Positions 46,171 through 57,950 of a DNA stretch of 64,000 nucleotides are shown here, piece after piece. Made by a program: the position numbers and the translations under genes. Numbering within the stretch: the stretch's first letter is position 1; each line of letters begins with the position of its first letter. The notes below the pieces were generated by a model, which was not told where the DNA came from, did no database searches, and saw nothing but the letters and a program-made list of their open reading frames with translations. This stretch comes from Carposina sasakii. Taxonomy: Eukaryota > Arthropoda > Insecta > Lepidoptera > Carposinidae. The stretch covers positions 1,674,001-1,738,000 of the forward strand of contig CP053160.1 in assembly GCA_014607495.2 (NCBI GenBank), written 5' to 3'.

Positions 46171-49100
46171 CTGGAAGGAAACCTGACCATTAGGCTGACG
46201 GTCCCCGATACCGCGGCACGACTATGCTACCTACCTAACCGGCAGGACAATGATACCTGACCTAAGTCTAGTCAGATATCGCATTTACACACGGCTAGAA
46301 TGTGGTGTCTTCTATGCTGCTCTGCGAGTGAAAAAAAAAAAGTATAATACTACAGCTGCTTCTCTTCCCGGGCATACTGTACAAGTCAGTAGAGGGTCTT
46401 GGTGTTTTGTAGGCGATGGGCTGACCACCTGTCACTGCTAACCGAACTTGTACATCTCAAATATACCCTCAAAATTGGTCAGAAGTTGCACCATGTGGTC
46501 CTATCGGCCCTTGGTGCTCTGCCTATTCCGTAAGGGATAAAGTGATTATATGTATGTATGTAAAATGTGGTAGCCAGAATTGCAGAGTTGCGAATGAGCT
46601 CCTAGAGCTACGTTTAGCATAACAGGTCAGATGTAAAGCTTATCGCCTGAGAGAACGCCCCTAAGTTTCTTAATCGACCCATTACGACATGCACGGAAGG
46701 AGATGCAGCTGATGTATGTGGGATGGATGCATGGAAGGTTTATCTATGATAGGAGTGCATGCATGGATGTAATGAGCGAGAAGTAATGAGTGCGAGAGAG
46801 AGAGAGAGGAAAGATAGGAATGGCAGAATAAAAGAAAGAAAGACGAACGAACGAACCGACGGAAGACGTAACTATAGTGGCTAAAATTGTAAAATATTTT
46901 ATTTAAAGAAATACAGCCGGGAAATCGGTATTGAAATCTTTCATTTCTACATGTATAGATACGTGATGCCCCGAATCAGCACAGGTTTCGTCATAGATAA
47001 GTAGTACAAATTCACTAATCAAAAACATTCATACTCAACATATCAACAAAAACAAAAAAATCGTAACACAAAGCAAACCAAGTCAGTAACACATGGCAAC
47101 CAGAGACCTTGAATGACTGAATCATGTAGCAGGTAAAGTACATTTGTTAAGGCCACATAGAAACGTGCTTGGTAACAAAGCCTACCCGCGACGCCGATCA
47201 TATCAATGTAATTATCTATATAGGCGCTTTATACACCGCGTTTTTATATAAGTCGTTAAGAAATTAATTTATATATTATGCTATTAATTTATATATTCAA
47301 GTCTGTGAGTCAATGACCTATCTTCCTTAAAATTTAAATACTCACTCTCTGTCCCTGCGTCTGTCATAGCCGTTATCTCCTCTGCCGCTGACACTGTAAA
47401 CAAAGTATCAACAGTCAGTTTTGGTAATAATGACCAACTTCTCATCACGAGTCAAATAATCTTGTACAAGCACGCCTTTAGTGTACTAACTTGACTCAGG
47501 ATCAGTTCACTCTAAAGTGCTCTGATGATCTACCAACACATAGGATGCTCAACTAAAATTATTTAGAAGCATTTTCTATGTTGGACACAAGACAATATTT
47601 TGTGCAATCATTATCTTTGTCTACATCATTTTAATATTTTCACATAAATTTAATAAAAATACACATGGTATATTTTATGAGGTGGAGTAATTAATTATCA
47701 CTTACTATGTCGGCTTGCCCATGTAGATGCCCGGGGTCGGCGTATGCGCGCGCTGTGTTATTGAATAGTCGACTCTAATGCGGCGGCCGTCGATCTCCAT
47801 TCCCGTGCATTCATTCTTAGCGATCTTAGCATCATCTTGAGACTCGTAGTACACGAAGCAAAAGCCTCGGGAACGGCCCGTCTAATGACAATATTATATA
47901 TTTCATACATACTTTCAAGGAAAAAATATTTTAAAGATAAACTGATTTAACTGACTTTGTAAAGGTATACATACTAGCAACAAATGCGCAAATCTAATAT
48001 TAAGTGCTTTCCTTAGTAACAAGTAGTACATAGTAGGAAACTGGAAATGTGTGTGAACATGTTTGTACCCCTAAAATCCCAGATATTTTAGCAGCCACTT
48101 GTTGAATTCGAATAATACCCAAGGAAGGACAATTTCAACCATAACAATAGATAGAATTTACGTCATTTAAAACTATATTAGTTACCTATTTAAATTAAAT
48201 TATCCATGAAATACTAATATTTGAAACAGGAAGGAAGAATAGAAAATATAAACCTGAATCAACAAGTAAAAACATTAGCAACAGATGTTTTAAATAAATA
48301 ACAAATGGATGTATCAATCGTGAATACACGTGATTCTGTTGTAATATCATTTATTTAATGTCACACTAATTAAATTGGACAATGAATCTTACCTTGGCAT
48401 CGATAACGACTTGTGTTTTCTCAACGGGTCCAAATTTGGAGAATATGTGGTTGATCTGCTGCTCAGTGGTGTACAGGCTCAGCCCAAACACTCCGAGACA
48501 CCGGGACGGGGTTGGGTTCTCTTGTTGGCGTAACTAGAACAAGAGATACAAATAACGTTCAGTTTTTATATTAGACATGCGGCTTCCCGCGACTTCGCCC
48601 ACGTCAACTTTATAGCCTGTGTTATTCTAATGTATAAGTTTCATCATAACCTGGCAAGTTTCATCAAAATCTGTTAGGTAGTTTTTGTGTGAAAGAGTAT
48701 CAAACATACACACACATACTTACAGACTTTTTTACATTTATAATTTTAGTAGGAAGTAGGATTATAAAACAGCAAATTATAGGTATGCTTGAAATATAAA
48801 AAATAAAAATGAGAAGTTTTTAAACATGAGGTTTGCATGTATGTTTCACATAGTAAAGTTGCATAGTTTGTAATGTAACAAACTGCATTCCCGTTTAGCA
48901 CATTTATACAACGAGATTATCCTATCCTAACCAAGACAGGGTCAATACATATTATGTACTAGTGGACACCCGCGACTCCGTCCGCGTGGACTACAGAAAA
49001 AACAAAATGTCGAAATTATCCAGGATAAAAACATTTTCCCGGGATAAAAAGTAGCCTATGTTAAGTGGGACCTGTCACAATATATTCCTGAAAACTGCAT

Positions 49101-51324
49101 CGAAATCGGTTCAGCCGTTTTTGAGATTAGCGTGCACAAACACACAGACAAACAGACAAAAATTCGAAAAAATCATTCTTTTATAATAATAATAATATTT
49201 TTTATTTATTCAATGGACACACATTTTATGTACAATGTCTTTTTTTTGGGTACTATTGCATAGATAAAGGTCTCCTATAATATTTTTTGTTATATATCTT
49301 CCATGTACAGACAGCGATCTGTTAGATTTTTATTATATGTATAGATAGATAGATTGTACATAGAGGTGTGATAAGAATCAAGCCTATATTACTCATGTTG
49401 ATAATACAATCACTTGCATTGCCAGTGACAAATTAAACAAACTCTGAAATGTTTATAAAACAGCTCAATGCAGGTGTCATACAGGGTGTTAGTGATGCCT
49501 ATCAGTTGCATCTCTAGTTACTTCTAAGCAGGCATGCTTTAAATTAAAATGCATGATAATTACAAATACATAGATCTGAAACATCCACTTTTCAGCAACA
49601 TTCTACCTGCAATATTACACACATAACTTCACAAAGTTCCACTCCAGTAGGACAATTTGACAGAAATTGACATGATATAGTCACATTATGAAATCTCAAA
49701 GATGTTCATCATCATCTCCCTGCCCTTATCCTATAATTTATAGGGTCGAAACTCATACTGCCAATGATTTGGTGTTTATTCTATGGCTAGCTGCCTGCTA
49801 ATTGATGGCTTTTGGAGCACATAAAGCTCACATTCACACACCTGTAGACAGACATCCCATAGGATCCAAGTCACCTCTCTACCACATCTACGTACACCTC
49901 TTCATTAACAGCCAATCTAGGTTCCAAGCATTCACCTCTCTACCACATCCACCTCTTCAATTTGGTCCACTCACCCGATCTCCCTGATGGCGGCGGCGCG
50001 AGGACATGGGGCTGTGCGAGTGCGAGCGGCGATACGAGCCGCGCGGCGAGTACGAGCGCGAGCGGCTGCGCGAGTAGCGCGACGAGCGGTACGCGCGCCG
50101 CGGCGACCCCGACCGAGAGCGCGACCTGGGCGCCGGCACACTGATATCAGTGATGAGAATGCTCCCGCCGGCGGATAAGCCATATACACAACTCGACCAA
50201 GCCGAGTTTGCACCTTGATTACATCACTGATGCGGTCTGCAGCCAGACAAGGCCATCGCATTCCAGGTTCAAACTTAGCTCGGTGGAGTTATAGATAATA
50301 CTTGTTGAGGATCATTCACACTAGTTCCATTAGTTGGCTGTCATGTGGAACTACTGATACTTGTTATTTTCATCTGTTACATTGCAAGTTCTATTCCCTA
50401 GTTCTTTTAGACTTGGCAATATCCAATGGAACTAGTGGGAATGATCTTAATCTTCCTTTACCCAAGATCCAAATTTCATAAAGATGTGGATATGCAGAAA
50501 TTATGATATAAAATGTAGACTTATCTGTTTCTAATGACTAACAAATAATACAATGGCACAATTGTCAAAAATTACAAAAAGCAATTGTGCTTCGCTTTAC
50601 CTTTAAAAAAAAGTCACAATAGTCTGAAATTTTAAAAAGGCATTTGTGCTGTTGTTACACCCATAAAGCAAAATGTGGACTTTAAATTAGGTTCAAGTAT
50701 CAAAGTGAATTTCAGAAAGAAAAATAACATTTACAATTTACTGTCCACATTGATAAAACAATTAGTTGCTATAGCACCTAAAAGTTTATTGATTGCATTA
50801 TTATGGACCAAGCCTGAAATAGAAACACTAGCAAGCATTACAAAAACAGTAATACAAGTAGGTACATACAACATAAAAACCTAATGTTATCGCGAAATAA
50901 TGGTAATTTACCAACATAAATTTCCTTGATTTCAAGGTTAGAGATGAACCATATCCAATAACAGCAGCAGTCGCTAAGTGCGGCTTCTAAAATACCTTGT
51001 AGATATAGCCAGATTATCTTTGCAATTTTCCCAATATAATCTTAAATATCTAGATACTAACGGGCTTCTATATTTCCTGGATACAGCTTTTGGCGGGGGC
51101 GGCGTCCTAGACCGGCTGCGAGTATGACCGCGAGACATCGGTGTCGGCTTCTGAACTGGCTCTCGAGAACCGTTTCGAGTTCTGGACCGACTCCTCTGTA
51201 ATCATCAATCCAGAGATATTAGCAGGTTAACGCTGTTTACGCCTTGATCAAAATAAAACACGCGGCTATGCCTAGACTTCAGCGCAAAAGCTATAAATAC
51301 AATACTTACCTCTCTATCAGACAT
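46014..51324 (-). CDS. tra2: Transformer-2 (Tra2) splicing factor, RS-RRM-RS protein (7 coding exons, complete)
   Basis: The spliced minus-strand exons give 278 residues, close to human TRA2B (288) and Drosophila Tra2 (264). Order: RS1 domain (about 1-110; [26 protein letters not shown]), one RRM (about 116-195) with RNP2 LGVFGL and RNP1 RGFCFVYY, the Tra2 hallmark linker [14 protein letters not shown] (198-211), then a Gly-rich and Arg/Ser/Tyr-rich RS2 tail ([30 protein letters not shown]). Tra2 binds GAA-type exonic enhancers in the nucleus and recruits the spliceosome; in many insects it acts with Transformer on dsx and fru. In Lepidoptera the sex-determination role is less clear. The RRM is split by a phase-0 intron. 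All introns are GT-AG and phases agree. The gene diverges from the ValRS gene. Confidence 0.93.
46375..46562 (+). mobile_element. SINE with TATG tail, copy 2 (tra2 intron 6)
   Basis: Same sequence as 19,191-19,390, ending TTATATGTATGTATGTA. Antisense to tra2. Confidence 0.65.
46600..46705. repeat. Dispersed repeat, copy 2 (tra2 intron 6)
   Basis: TTATCGCCTGAGAGAACGCC and TTTCTTAATCGACCCATTAC match 12,600-12,765 loosely. A GA-rich simple repeat follows at about 46,793-46,812. Confidence 0.45.
47346..47393 (-). CDS. tra2: tra2 coding exon 6 (48-nt small exon)
   Basis: Acceptor TTTACAG and donor GA|GTGAGT. It encodes [16 protein letters not shown] with split codons at both ends. Skipping it would leave the frame intact because its length is a multiple of three. 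Confidence 0.87.
47706..47881 (-). CDS. tra2: tra2 coding exon 5 (second half of RRM and linker)
   Basis: It reads [20 protein letters not shown] through [18 protein letters not shown] and the linker [13 protein letters not shown]. It carries RNP1. Donor TA|GTAAGT interrupts a Tyr codon; unspliced reading would stop at once (TAG). Confidence 0.95.
48393..48533 (-). CDS. tra2: tra2 coding exon 4 (first half of RRM)
   Basis: It reads [18 protein letters not shown] and then [19 protein letters not shown], ending VIDAK at donor AAG|GTAAGA. It carries RNP2. Acceptor TTCTAG; phase 0 at both ends. Confidence 0.94.
48575..48762 (-). mobile_element. Lep1-like Helitron remnant (tra2 intron 3)
   Basis: The reversed 3' hairpin (TTCCCGCGACTTCGCCCACG) is at the left, and TTAGTAGGAAGTAGGAT-like 5' sequence at the right. 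Diverged. Confidence 0.5.
48959..49190 (-). mobile_element. Lep1-like Helitron, copy C (tra2 intron 3)
   Basis: Starts CTAGTGGACACCCGCGACTC (reversed 3' end) and continues with CGAAATTATCCAGGATAAAA. Its 5' half (GATTAGCGTGCACAAACACA) matches the element at 62,845. Confidence 0.7.
49975..50140 (-). CDS. tra2: tra2 coding exon 3 (RS1)
   Basis: It encodes [34 protein letters not shown] and [13 protein letters not shown]. Acceptor ATATCAG and donor CGG|GTGAGT. GC-rich, in contrast to the introns. Confidence 0.9.
51062..51195 (-). CDS. tra2: tra2 coding exon 2 (RS1)
   Basis: It begins [20 protein letters not shown] and continues with [19 protein letters not shown]. Acceptor TTACAG. The donor chosen, CCC|GTTAGT, is weak but is the only nearby GT that keeps phase with the next exon (completing Pro). 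Confidence 0.8.
51310..51324 (-). CDS. tra2: tra2 coding exon 1
   Basis: ATG TCT GAT AGA GAG (MSDRE) followed by the strong donor GTAAGTATT. An A at -3 supports this start. Phase 0. Confidence 0.88.
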
Positions 51325-51782
51325 AATGGCTGCTCAGATCGAGACCACAAAACAAAATATACAATAGAGAGTCTATTATTGAACGCAATATACAAATGAA
51401 ATAAAATTCACAAGAGCACACTTCCTACAACAACGCGTGCGAGCAATTTTAAAAACAAAATGGCGACCGGACCGACCGCAGTGATATATACTATGGAGAG
51501 CAAAGAATATACTTACTTTGGCAACGAAAAACTAAACGGCAAAAATCGGTGCAGTTTTTTTGCCAAGGTTCAAAATCTATTCGATAAATCGTCGCTCGCG
51601 TGACAGTTTTATCGTATGTGTATACGGAAGTCGGGCCAATCATTCATGGGTACTTTCGTGTGGCGCGAAGGTTGGTGTAGGCGGACGCGTCGCCGCACGT
51701 TACATAAAATTGATTATAGCGCTTATTGGAAGAGTTTATCATGCTATAAAAATGTTTGCTATGGAATAAGAAAAGTAAAGAG

Positions 51783-51892
51783 ATGGTAAAATCGTCATAG
51801 AGTACCGGTGGCTCAACAAGTGGTAAAAATGAGCGCGGCACGGAATGCAGAGGTCGTGGTTCATTCCCACCCGGGTGAGGAATTTTTTCCTA
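51783..51892 (+). mobile_element. tRNA-derived SINE head, second copy
   Basis: ATGGTAAAATCGTCAT, then CGGTGGCTCAACAAGTGG and CCCACCCGGGTGAGGAATTT, aligns with 8,820-8,935. The A box is damaged. Confidence 0.5.
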
Positions 51893-52356
51893 TTGATCCT
51901 AATGCCAATAGGGAGACGGTAGTAAAGCTCTATATATGCGACTTATTCGTTCCGATTGGTCGGGTTCTGCAACAGACAGAGGAATCCATCGGGAACTATC
52001 GACCAATACTGTGTCGCCATATCGTAGATATGTGGACGGTTCGATAAACTGCGCAAATGAACTGCACAGTTCGTCAGGATCTGCGATTTTATTTAAAAAA
52101 AAAAAACCTCTGGACAAAAATCGGTGCACATTGTTTTTTGTACGTTGGTGCAAGCCATAAGAATCGGATATCAGGATACGATCGTTGTACGGTTGCCAAC
52201 ACTGTAACTTTTATCAACGAACTAAACGCATGCCTGTCGCTCGTGAGTATATACGGAAGTCGGGCCAATCATTCAGTTCTTTCGCAAGTGTGTAGGCGGA
52301 TTTGCGCTCGCCGCACGTGCGTCTAAAACATGTAGAAGATTATAGCGCGTGATTCA

Positions 52357-52607
52357 TTTTTTTTTTTTTAGTTTATCCCGAAGGAAAGGCAAGGGGAACT
52401 AAGCCCATACAGCCTAATCCAGTTATTTAAAAATGAAGTTATTCTTATTTAAGAAAAGTAAAGAATGACAATGATCGTCGGGAAAATCCTCAAGAACAAG
52501 TGTAAAGTTAATCAATATGAAAAATTATTGCGAAACAACTAACAAGAAAAATACATGCGCCCATGAAGAGATCAAAATAGGCTAAAGTTTTATTACCTGT
52601 ATAAACC
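52357..52607 (-). mobile_element. SINE-like element P1, copy 1 (5'-truncated)
   Basis: Poly-T at the left (the poly-A tail in reverse), then AGTTTATCCCGAAGGAAAGG and CAAGGGGAACTAAGCCCATA. It stops about 250 bases in. Confidence 0.6.
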
Positions 52608-52910
52608 TATTGATCCTAATGCCAATAGGGAGACGGTAGTAAAGAAAATAGCTAGCAAGACTTCACATCTTCCATCGCGAATGACGTGTATTTCGTCTGA
52701 GTTTCTGCTGGGAACTGACCAATCGACGCAGATATCGTAGATATGTGGACGCACTACCTACGTTCGATAAACTGCGCAAATGAACTGCACAGTTCGTTTG
52801 CGCAGTAATAAATTACACGGGCTTTACCCTTCCAGTAAGTATATTCTTTGCAACGAACTAAACCAGTTTTCGTATATACTCGTGTAATGTCGTTACATTT
52901 GCGCTCATGC

Positions 52911-53344
52911 TTTTTTTTTTTTTTTTGTTTAGTTTATCCCGAAGGAAAGGCAAGGGGAACTAAACCCATACAGCCATTGTCTTAATAAATGATTTCTGAA
53001 TTGTTTATGTAAAATGATTCTAAATTTATAATGAATGACAATGATGATGAATGGAAACGTCGGGAAAATCCTCAAGAACAAGTGTAAAGTTAGTCAAAAT
53101 TAAAAATTATTGCAGAAACAACTTACATGCGCCCATGAAGAGATCGTAATCCGGCTAAAGTTTTACTCGGCTTACCTGCGTATAAAACCATGCACACGCA
53201 CTAGATTCACATCACAAGTAATCAAAATATAACTTATCTACAAGAAAACATCACTTTACGGACACATGCAAGCCATTTACAAATAAATTTTGATTTTCAC
53301 AAGAAAATTACACCTGCACCCTTCCAGCTTTTCCCGCCGAAATC
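52911..53344 (-). mobile_element. SINE-like element P1, copy 2, with 13-bp target duplication
   Basis: 434 bp flanked by TTTGCGCTCATGC on both sides (52,898-52,910 and 53,345-53,357). Poly-T at the left is the reversed tail. On the minus strand it starts at a GGCGGGAAAAGCTGGAAGGG region and ends CCTTTCCTTCGGGATAAACT. Target duplication plus poly-A mark retrotransposition by a LINE machinery. Confidence 0.78.
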
Positions 53345-53418
53345 TTTGCGCTCATGCGTCTAATGCGAATAGTACCGCGCGTTCTTCCGTCTCGCTCATT
53401 CTTATCCACCTCTGGAAA

Positions 53419-53852
53419 TTTTTTTTTTTTTTTTTAGTTTATCCCGAAGGAAAGGCAAGGGGAACTAAGCCCATACAGCCTAATCATTGTTTAGTAAAAT
53501 GTATTCTGAATTTATGATGAATTTATGATGAATGACAATGATGATGAATGACAATGAAAATGGAAACGTCGGGAAAATCCTCAAGAACAAGTGTAAAGTT
53601 AGTCAAAATGAAAAATTATTGCAGAAACAACTTACATGCGCCCATGAAGAGATCGTAATCCGGCTAAAGTTTTACTCGGCTTACCTGCGTATAAAACCAT
53701 GCACATGCACTAGATTCACATCACAAGTAATCAAAATATAACTCATCTACCAGAAAACATCACTTTACGGACACATACAAGCCATTTACAAATAAATTTT
53801 GATTTTCACAAGAAAATTACACCTGCACCCTTCCAGCTTTTCCCGCCGAATC
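53419..53852 (-). mobile_element. SINE-like element P1, copy 3
   Basis: Full-length copy with poly-T at 53,419-53,435. ATTCTTATC occurs on both sides (53,398 and 53,854) but is separated from the tail by a dozen bases, so the target duplication is uncertain. Confidence 0.65.
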
Positions 53853-53859
53853 TATTCTT

Positions 53860-54110
53860 ATCTTCGGCATTATTCGGTAGGTCGGAGTGGGTCGGATATA
53901 GGATATTGTAACTTTCTTTAAAGTGAAGGAGTTGATTCATATCCACCTCTGGATATATCCGTGGATATAGTTGTGTCCGGAGTTACCCATTTCTACTGGA
54001 TGTATACCGCCACGTGTTTTAACTGATTTTATCCAATATTTTTATCGAATTCTCAATTCGTTTTCTAACGTTATGTTACAACGGTTGTAGGTTCCCTTGC
54101 CTTGAATAAA
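53860..54110. repeat. Repeat U1, inverted partner of 55,530-55,780
   Basis: GTGGATATAGTTGTGTCCGG, ACCGCCACGTGTTTTAACTG and TTTTCTAACGTTATGTTACA appear here forward and at 55,530-55,780 reversed. Both copies keep a short frame reading PPRVLTDFIQYF. Confidence 0.65.
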
Positions 54111-54693
54111 AACAATGAAGTGAAAACCAGGGATCCCAATGGACGCGGCCCGTTTTGAAAAATAGGTAATGAACCGATTTGAACAAATATAGTATCTAAA
54201 ATTTATAGGTAATATTTAAATCATGTCCGCTTCGCATATTAGACCCCCCATCAGGGTAAAAATTGGGGCCCTAAAAAACTCAAACGGCAAATGCGCGTTG
54301 TAGGCCTACCCATATGACTATTTTTGAGGGTATTTTTCAAGTAACACTAAAATGTTACTTTTTAAATATATACATTAGTAAATTTATCTATCTGTCTCGC
54401 TTTTACCTACTGAGCGGATAAAAATATTCTCTGCGTAGCTTTGGGGGAAGAAAAGGTTGTAGCGCCTAGCTTGGTGGCGCCTAACTGTAACATTTTGTAA
54501 TCACTAGTTAGTATAGGTGCTAAAATTTAAATTTTCAGATAATCAAGGACCCAGTATGGATTATAGTAACTTACAGAAAATATTATATCACTGCTCAATT
54601 ACTGCAAAGCTGCAGAAAACATTTGTGTATTGATGCTAAAACTAAAGGCAAAAAATAATTTTAATAGATTTATGCTTTTATCCACCCCTTATA

Positions 54694-55150
54694 CAGGATG
54701 AAATTAAGTTTCCAACGTTCCCGAAAACTACGGAATTTACTCCTCATCAGGATCACGATCATTTTTCTCCATGGAAGCATACCTGGGAAGTAAATTGTCT
54801 GGTTTAATCCACTTATTAATATTATCCAAAGTTGAGTACCTTCAATAGACCGTTTTACTTAGTCTGCATAAATGCACAAAAGACGCCGTAGCAATGGATT
54901 ACGGTGCATTTCACGAAAAATAGCATTAATATCTGTCTATTTAAAAAAACTAACATAAACACTAGACACTATAAGCACGATCAAATGGAATTGCTAAACA
55001 GCATTGAAAAAAAAATTAAAAATGCAAAGCCAAATGTAAAAAACCAGTAAAGCTGTTTGTTAAGCCTGGCATAAACTTACCAACTTTACAAAATATTTCA
55101 TGTATAGAATACGTACCCTTCGTTAAAGGTGGCCACAAAAAAACATCCTG
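54694..55150 (+). mobile_element. CAGGATG MITE, copy e (expanded)
   Basis: 457 bp, TA-flanked, CAGGATG...CATCCTG ends. It is longer than its sisters because of several small insertions and partial internal duplications, for example in the CATCAGGATCACGATCA segment. Confidence 0.7.
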
Positions 55151-55529
55151 TATGGTGTAAGCATCATAATGGTTTCAAAATGCTCATATAAAGTATGAAG
55201 ATGCTCGGTAAACTCATATAAGAGTTTCTACGAACCTTAAGTTCTACATAAGTTAATTATCCGTTTGTTAAAATGCTTCCTGTGTTACTTGGGTTGTTCG
55301 TTGTAGAAATGTTCATTAAAATTAAATTGTGAGTACACTCTACTTTTTTCCCGTCTAGTTTTTCAAGGTCAAATTGGTCAAATTTTCGGGAGGCAGATTT
55401 TAGTAAGAAGCGCTGTTTCCAGCTTGTATACATTTTCTATGGTAGGTATGTATATTTTTTTTTTTCACCAGAAAATTACACCAGCACCTCAAATCGACAG
55501 ATTTCACAGTTTTCACTTATGTTACATTG

Positions 55530-55880
55530 AGGTTTAGGTTCCCTTGCCTTAGACTATCGACATAGTCAACCTCATACCGCTGTAACATAACGTTAGAAAA
55601 CTTGTCAGAAAATCCCTCATTGACTGAATTTATGGCTATCGATAAAAAATATTGGATAAAATCAGTTAAAACACGTGGCGGTATACATCTAGTAGAAATG
55701 GTAACTCCGGACACAACTATATCCACGGATATATATCCAGTAGACATGGGTAACTCCGGACACAACTATATCCTCGGATTGTCGTGTAGCAACAGTTATG
55801 TAGAAGTTGTAGCCTACCTAATAATATTGACCAATTTGACCTACCTGAACGAAACTAGACGGGAAAGAAAAGTATGAGTG
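55530..55880. repeat. Repeat U2 with internal tandem duplication
   Basis: Reverse copy of U1. TAACTCCGGACACAACTATA is present twice in tandem, about 47 bp apart (about 55,701 and 55,748). A minus-strand frame of about 80 codons (IPPRVLTDFIQYFLSIAI, EGFSDKFSNVMLQRYEVD) could be a relic of an unknown element protein. Confidence 0.55.
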
Positions 55881-55934
55881 TACTCACGAATTTAATTTTA
55901 ATGGACATTTCATTCAATGACATTTCTAACGAAC

Positions 55935-57195
55935 AACCCAAGTATATACAGAGAGATCACTATGAACAATGCGTGAAGGTGAGTTGAACTTATGTAGAGC
56001 GTTATGAAGGAATTCGTGGAGTGTAAACTCTTAGTGTATGGAGTTTACCGAGCATCCTCTTGAGGGTCCTGCTTTATATGACATTTTGAAACCATTATGA
56101 TGCTTTACAAGCTGTAGTAGTTGCAGGCAGGAGTTGAAGATACTGGCATCCGACGGACGGGTCAAAATGATTTTGTAGATGCCAGTAGTTGTAGTGCATC
56201 AATACTGGACAAAGCAGCTTTGCAGCCGGGTTTCAGCTGTTTTTAGTAGATTTGGCAGGTGTACAATTGCATTTTTAAGGTAGGATATAAATGCTCAATG
56301 CTGTTTACCAGACTCGAAACCACGGGTTATGTCAATTGTAAATGCCATACAGCAGCTGTTTTTGATGTCAGGGTCTACAATAGCATTTTTAAATAGTAGA
56401 TAATGCCTAATGCTGCATCGGAATAGATGAATCTTCTCGGTCGCGGATTGTGCTATTATGAACGCCATTCTACGCGGGCGCGGATTGTTCGCGCTGTAGA
56501 AGTCCGTAAGGTCACAGTTATTTAATAGCGCGGTTTTTAACTAGTAACGCGACGCGGGCGCGGTTTGTTCGCGCTGTAGATTGCTAGTCCGGCGAAGTGC
56601 AGCAAAACGGGTCCCGGGGCAGGCGGCCCCGGGACAAGGCCTTATAATTCCGTTCTTCACTCTGCTGAGTAGCCGACGGAATGCTTGACTTTTTCAGCCG
56701 TTTGTATGGCTTATATACGAATCCGTTTCTGTCTCCATTTTCAAATTCTTGAACATTTACGAAATGAAAGGATGGTCTTTTTCTTCATGACAGTTTTGTA
56801 AAGATATTGTCCGTACGATCCTAAAGACCTGGAATGTAATATAATGGTATATTTACGAGTGACATCAAGAGCTTATGCCAAAAGGATGACTTATATTTCG
56901 TACCACTATTGCATACGTACAAATAAGAAATTTCGTGTGTTTTGGCTTGAATGCTTTAGTTGGATAATTTGTGATTTAGAATATAAAGGGATTTAACAAC
57001 TAAGGGATAACTGTATAATATCTTTTATTTTATCTGCACAAAGCGCATCGCTTTGAGGAATGGTCAGGTGATGCATAAAGTGAACGATGAAATATGTTTT
57101 TGTAATAACGACTAAATGTCCTCGGATTGTGCTCCTAGGGCTTCTATAAGGTCCTCAAGGTTAGTAAATCCTGACATTTCCCCCACAACCCCGTG
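55935..57195 (-). mobile_element. GC-rich repeat T1 (unknown class), minus strand
   Basis: Read on the minus strand it matches T3 at 61,612: [16 protein letters not shown] frame at the start, then the CGGCTACTCAGCAGAGTGAA region, the GACAATCCGCGCCCGCG repeats and the TAGTGATCTCTCTGTATATA end. Heavily rearranged. Confidence 0.6.
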
Positions 57196-57950
57196 ATATA
57201 ATATTTCGACTCAGTAGAAAATTTTGTAGACGGTTCGATAGAGTCCATACGTGGGAACATTTCCTTGCAAAAACATTCATCTGAAATAATCGGCAATCAT
57301 TCGTCTAAATTTTAGCAATCATCTTCATACAGGTAAGGGTGGAGTTCTACGTCAATGACTACCACTCTAAAGGTATGTTCCAACAGTGATGAGGCTTGTT
57401 TAAGGACCAAGCTAGTCGACCGCTCCATTATGGAAAAAGAATTCGACCTAAGGCTTATCTTAAAGAGTAGTCCAGCCGCTCTGAAGCTTACGCAAGAAGA
57501 CAAATTTGAATTCGACACTAAGGCTTATTAATAGTCAACCGCTCAGATAACACAATGGGTACTCCCGTGCAGTAATGGTTGCTAGCCATATTTGAATCGA
57601 CCAAGCGAGACAGGTCGATCGCATAAGCGACCGCCGAAGTTACTTTCACAAGGGTTTAGTCTAGTAGTAGGGGTTATAGAGTCCCTAAGTGATAGATAAA
57701 TAAGTATAACAATTCAAAATAGAATTCAATTAGTAGGTACCCTGGTCGGTCTTGGTTGCTAACCATCTTTGAACGAGCCCAGCAAGACGAGCCGACCGCA
57801 TAGCATAGCAGCATAGCGACCACTAAAGACTAAATAAAGATATGACAAAAAGTTCAGCATAAACAAAAAAAATTAGAGGTAAAAGAGTAGCATCAGAAGC
57901 TCCTAGAGTATTATGTAGAGGGAAATCTTGAGCTTCTCTGTAGGATATTC
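57195..57950. repeat. Unclassified duplicated sequence between T1 and T2
   Basis: GACC(T/ACT)AAGGCTTAT occurs near 57,445 and 57,515, and a segment ending GCATAAGCGACC near 57,620 is echoed near 57,800-57,823. No clear gene. A minus-strand frame (SLVLKQASSLLEHTFRVVVI) may be an element relic. Confidence 0.4.

Larger units (their letters stand above)
51510..53410. repeat. Block A: degenerate tandem repeats upstream of tra2, interrupted by retroelements
   Basis: Three to four partial units. GGAAGTCGGGCCAATCATTC occurs near 51,622 and 52,254, CCTAATGCCAATAGGGAGAC near 51,897 and 52,616, AAACTGCGCAAATGAACTGC near 52,045 and 52,759, and AAAAATCGG(T)GCA near 51,540 and 52,118. No coding frame persists. 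Two SINE-like P1 elements are inserted into it. Confidence 0.6.

Noticed and set aside
46793..46812. GA-rich array as a Tra2/SR regulatory element
   Set aside because: It is a simple GA microsatellite on the strand opposite to tra2, next to a SINE; no support for a role.
49962..50261. Ala/Arg-rich frames across tra2 exon 3
   Set aside because: Other-frame shadows of the RS-domain exon; only the frame with [15 protein letters not shown] joins exons 2 and 4.
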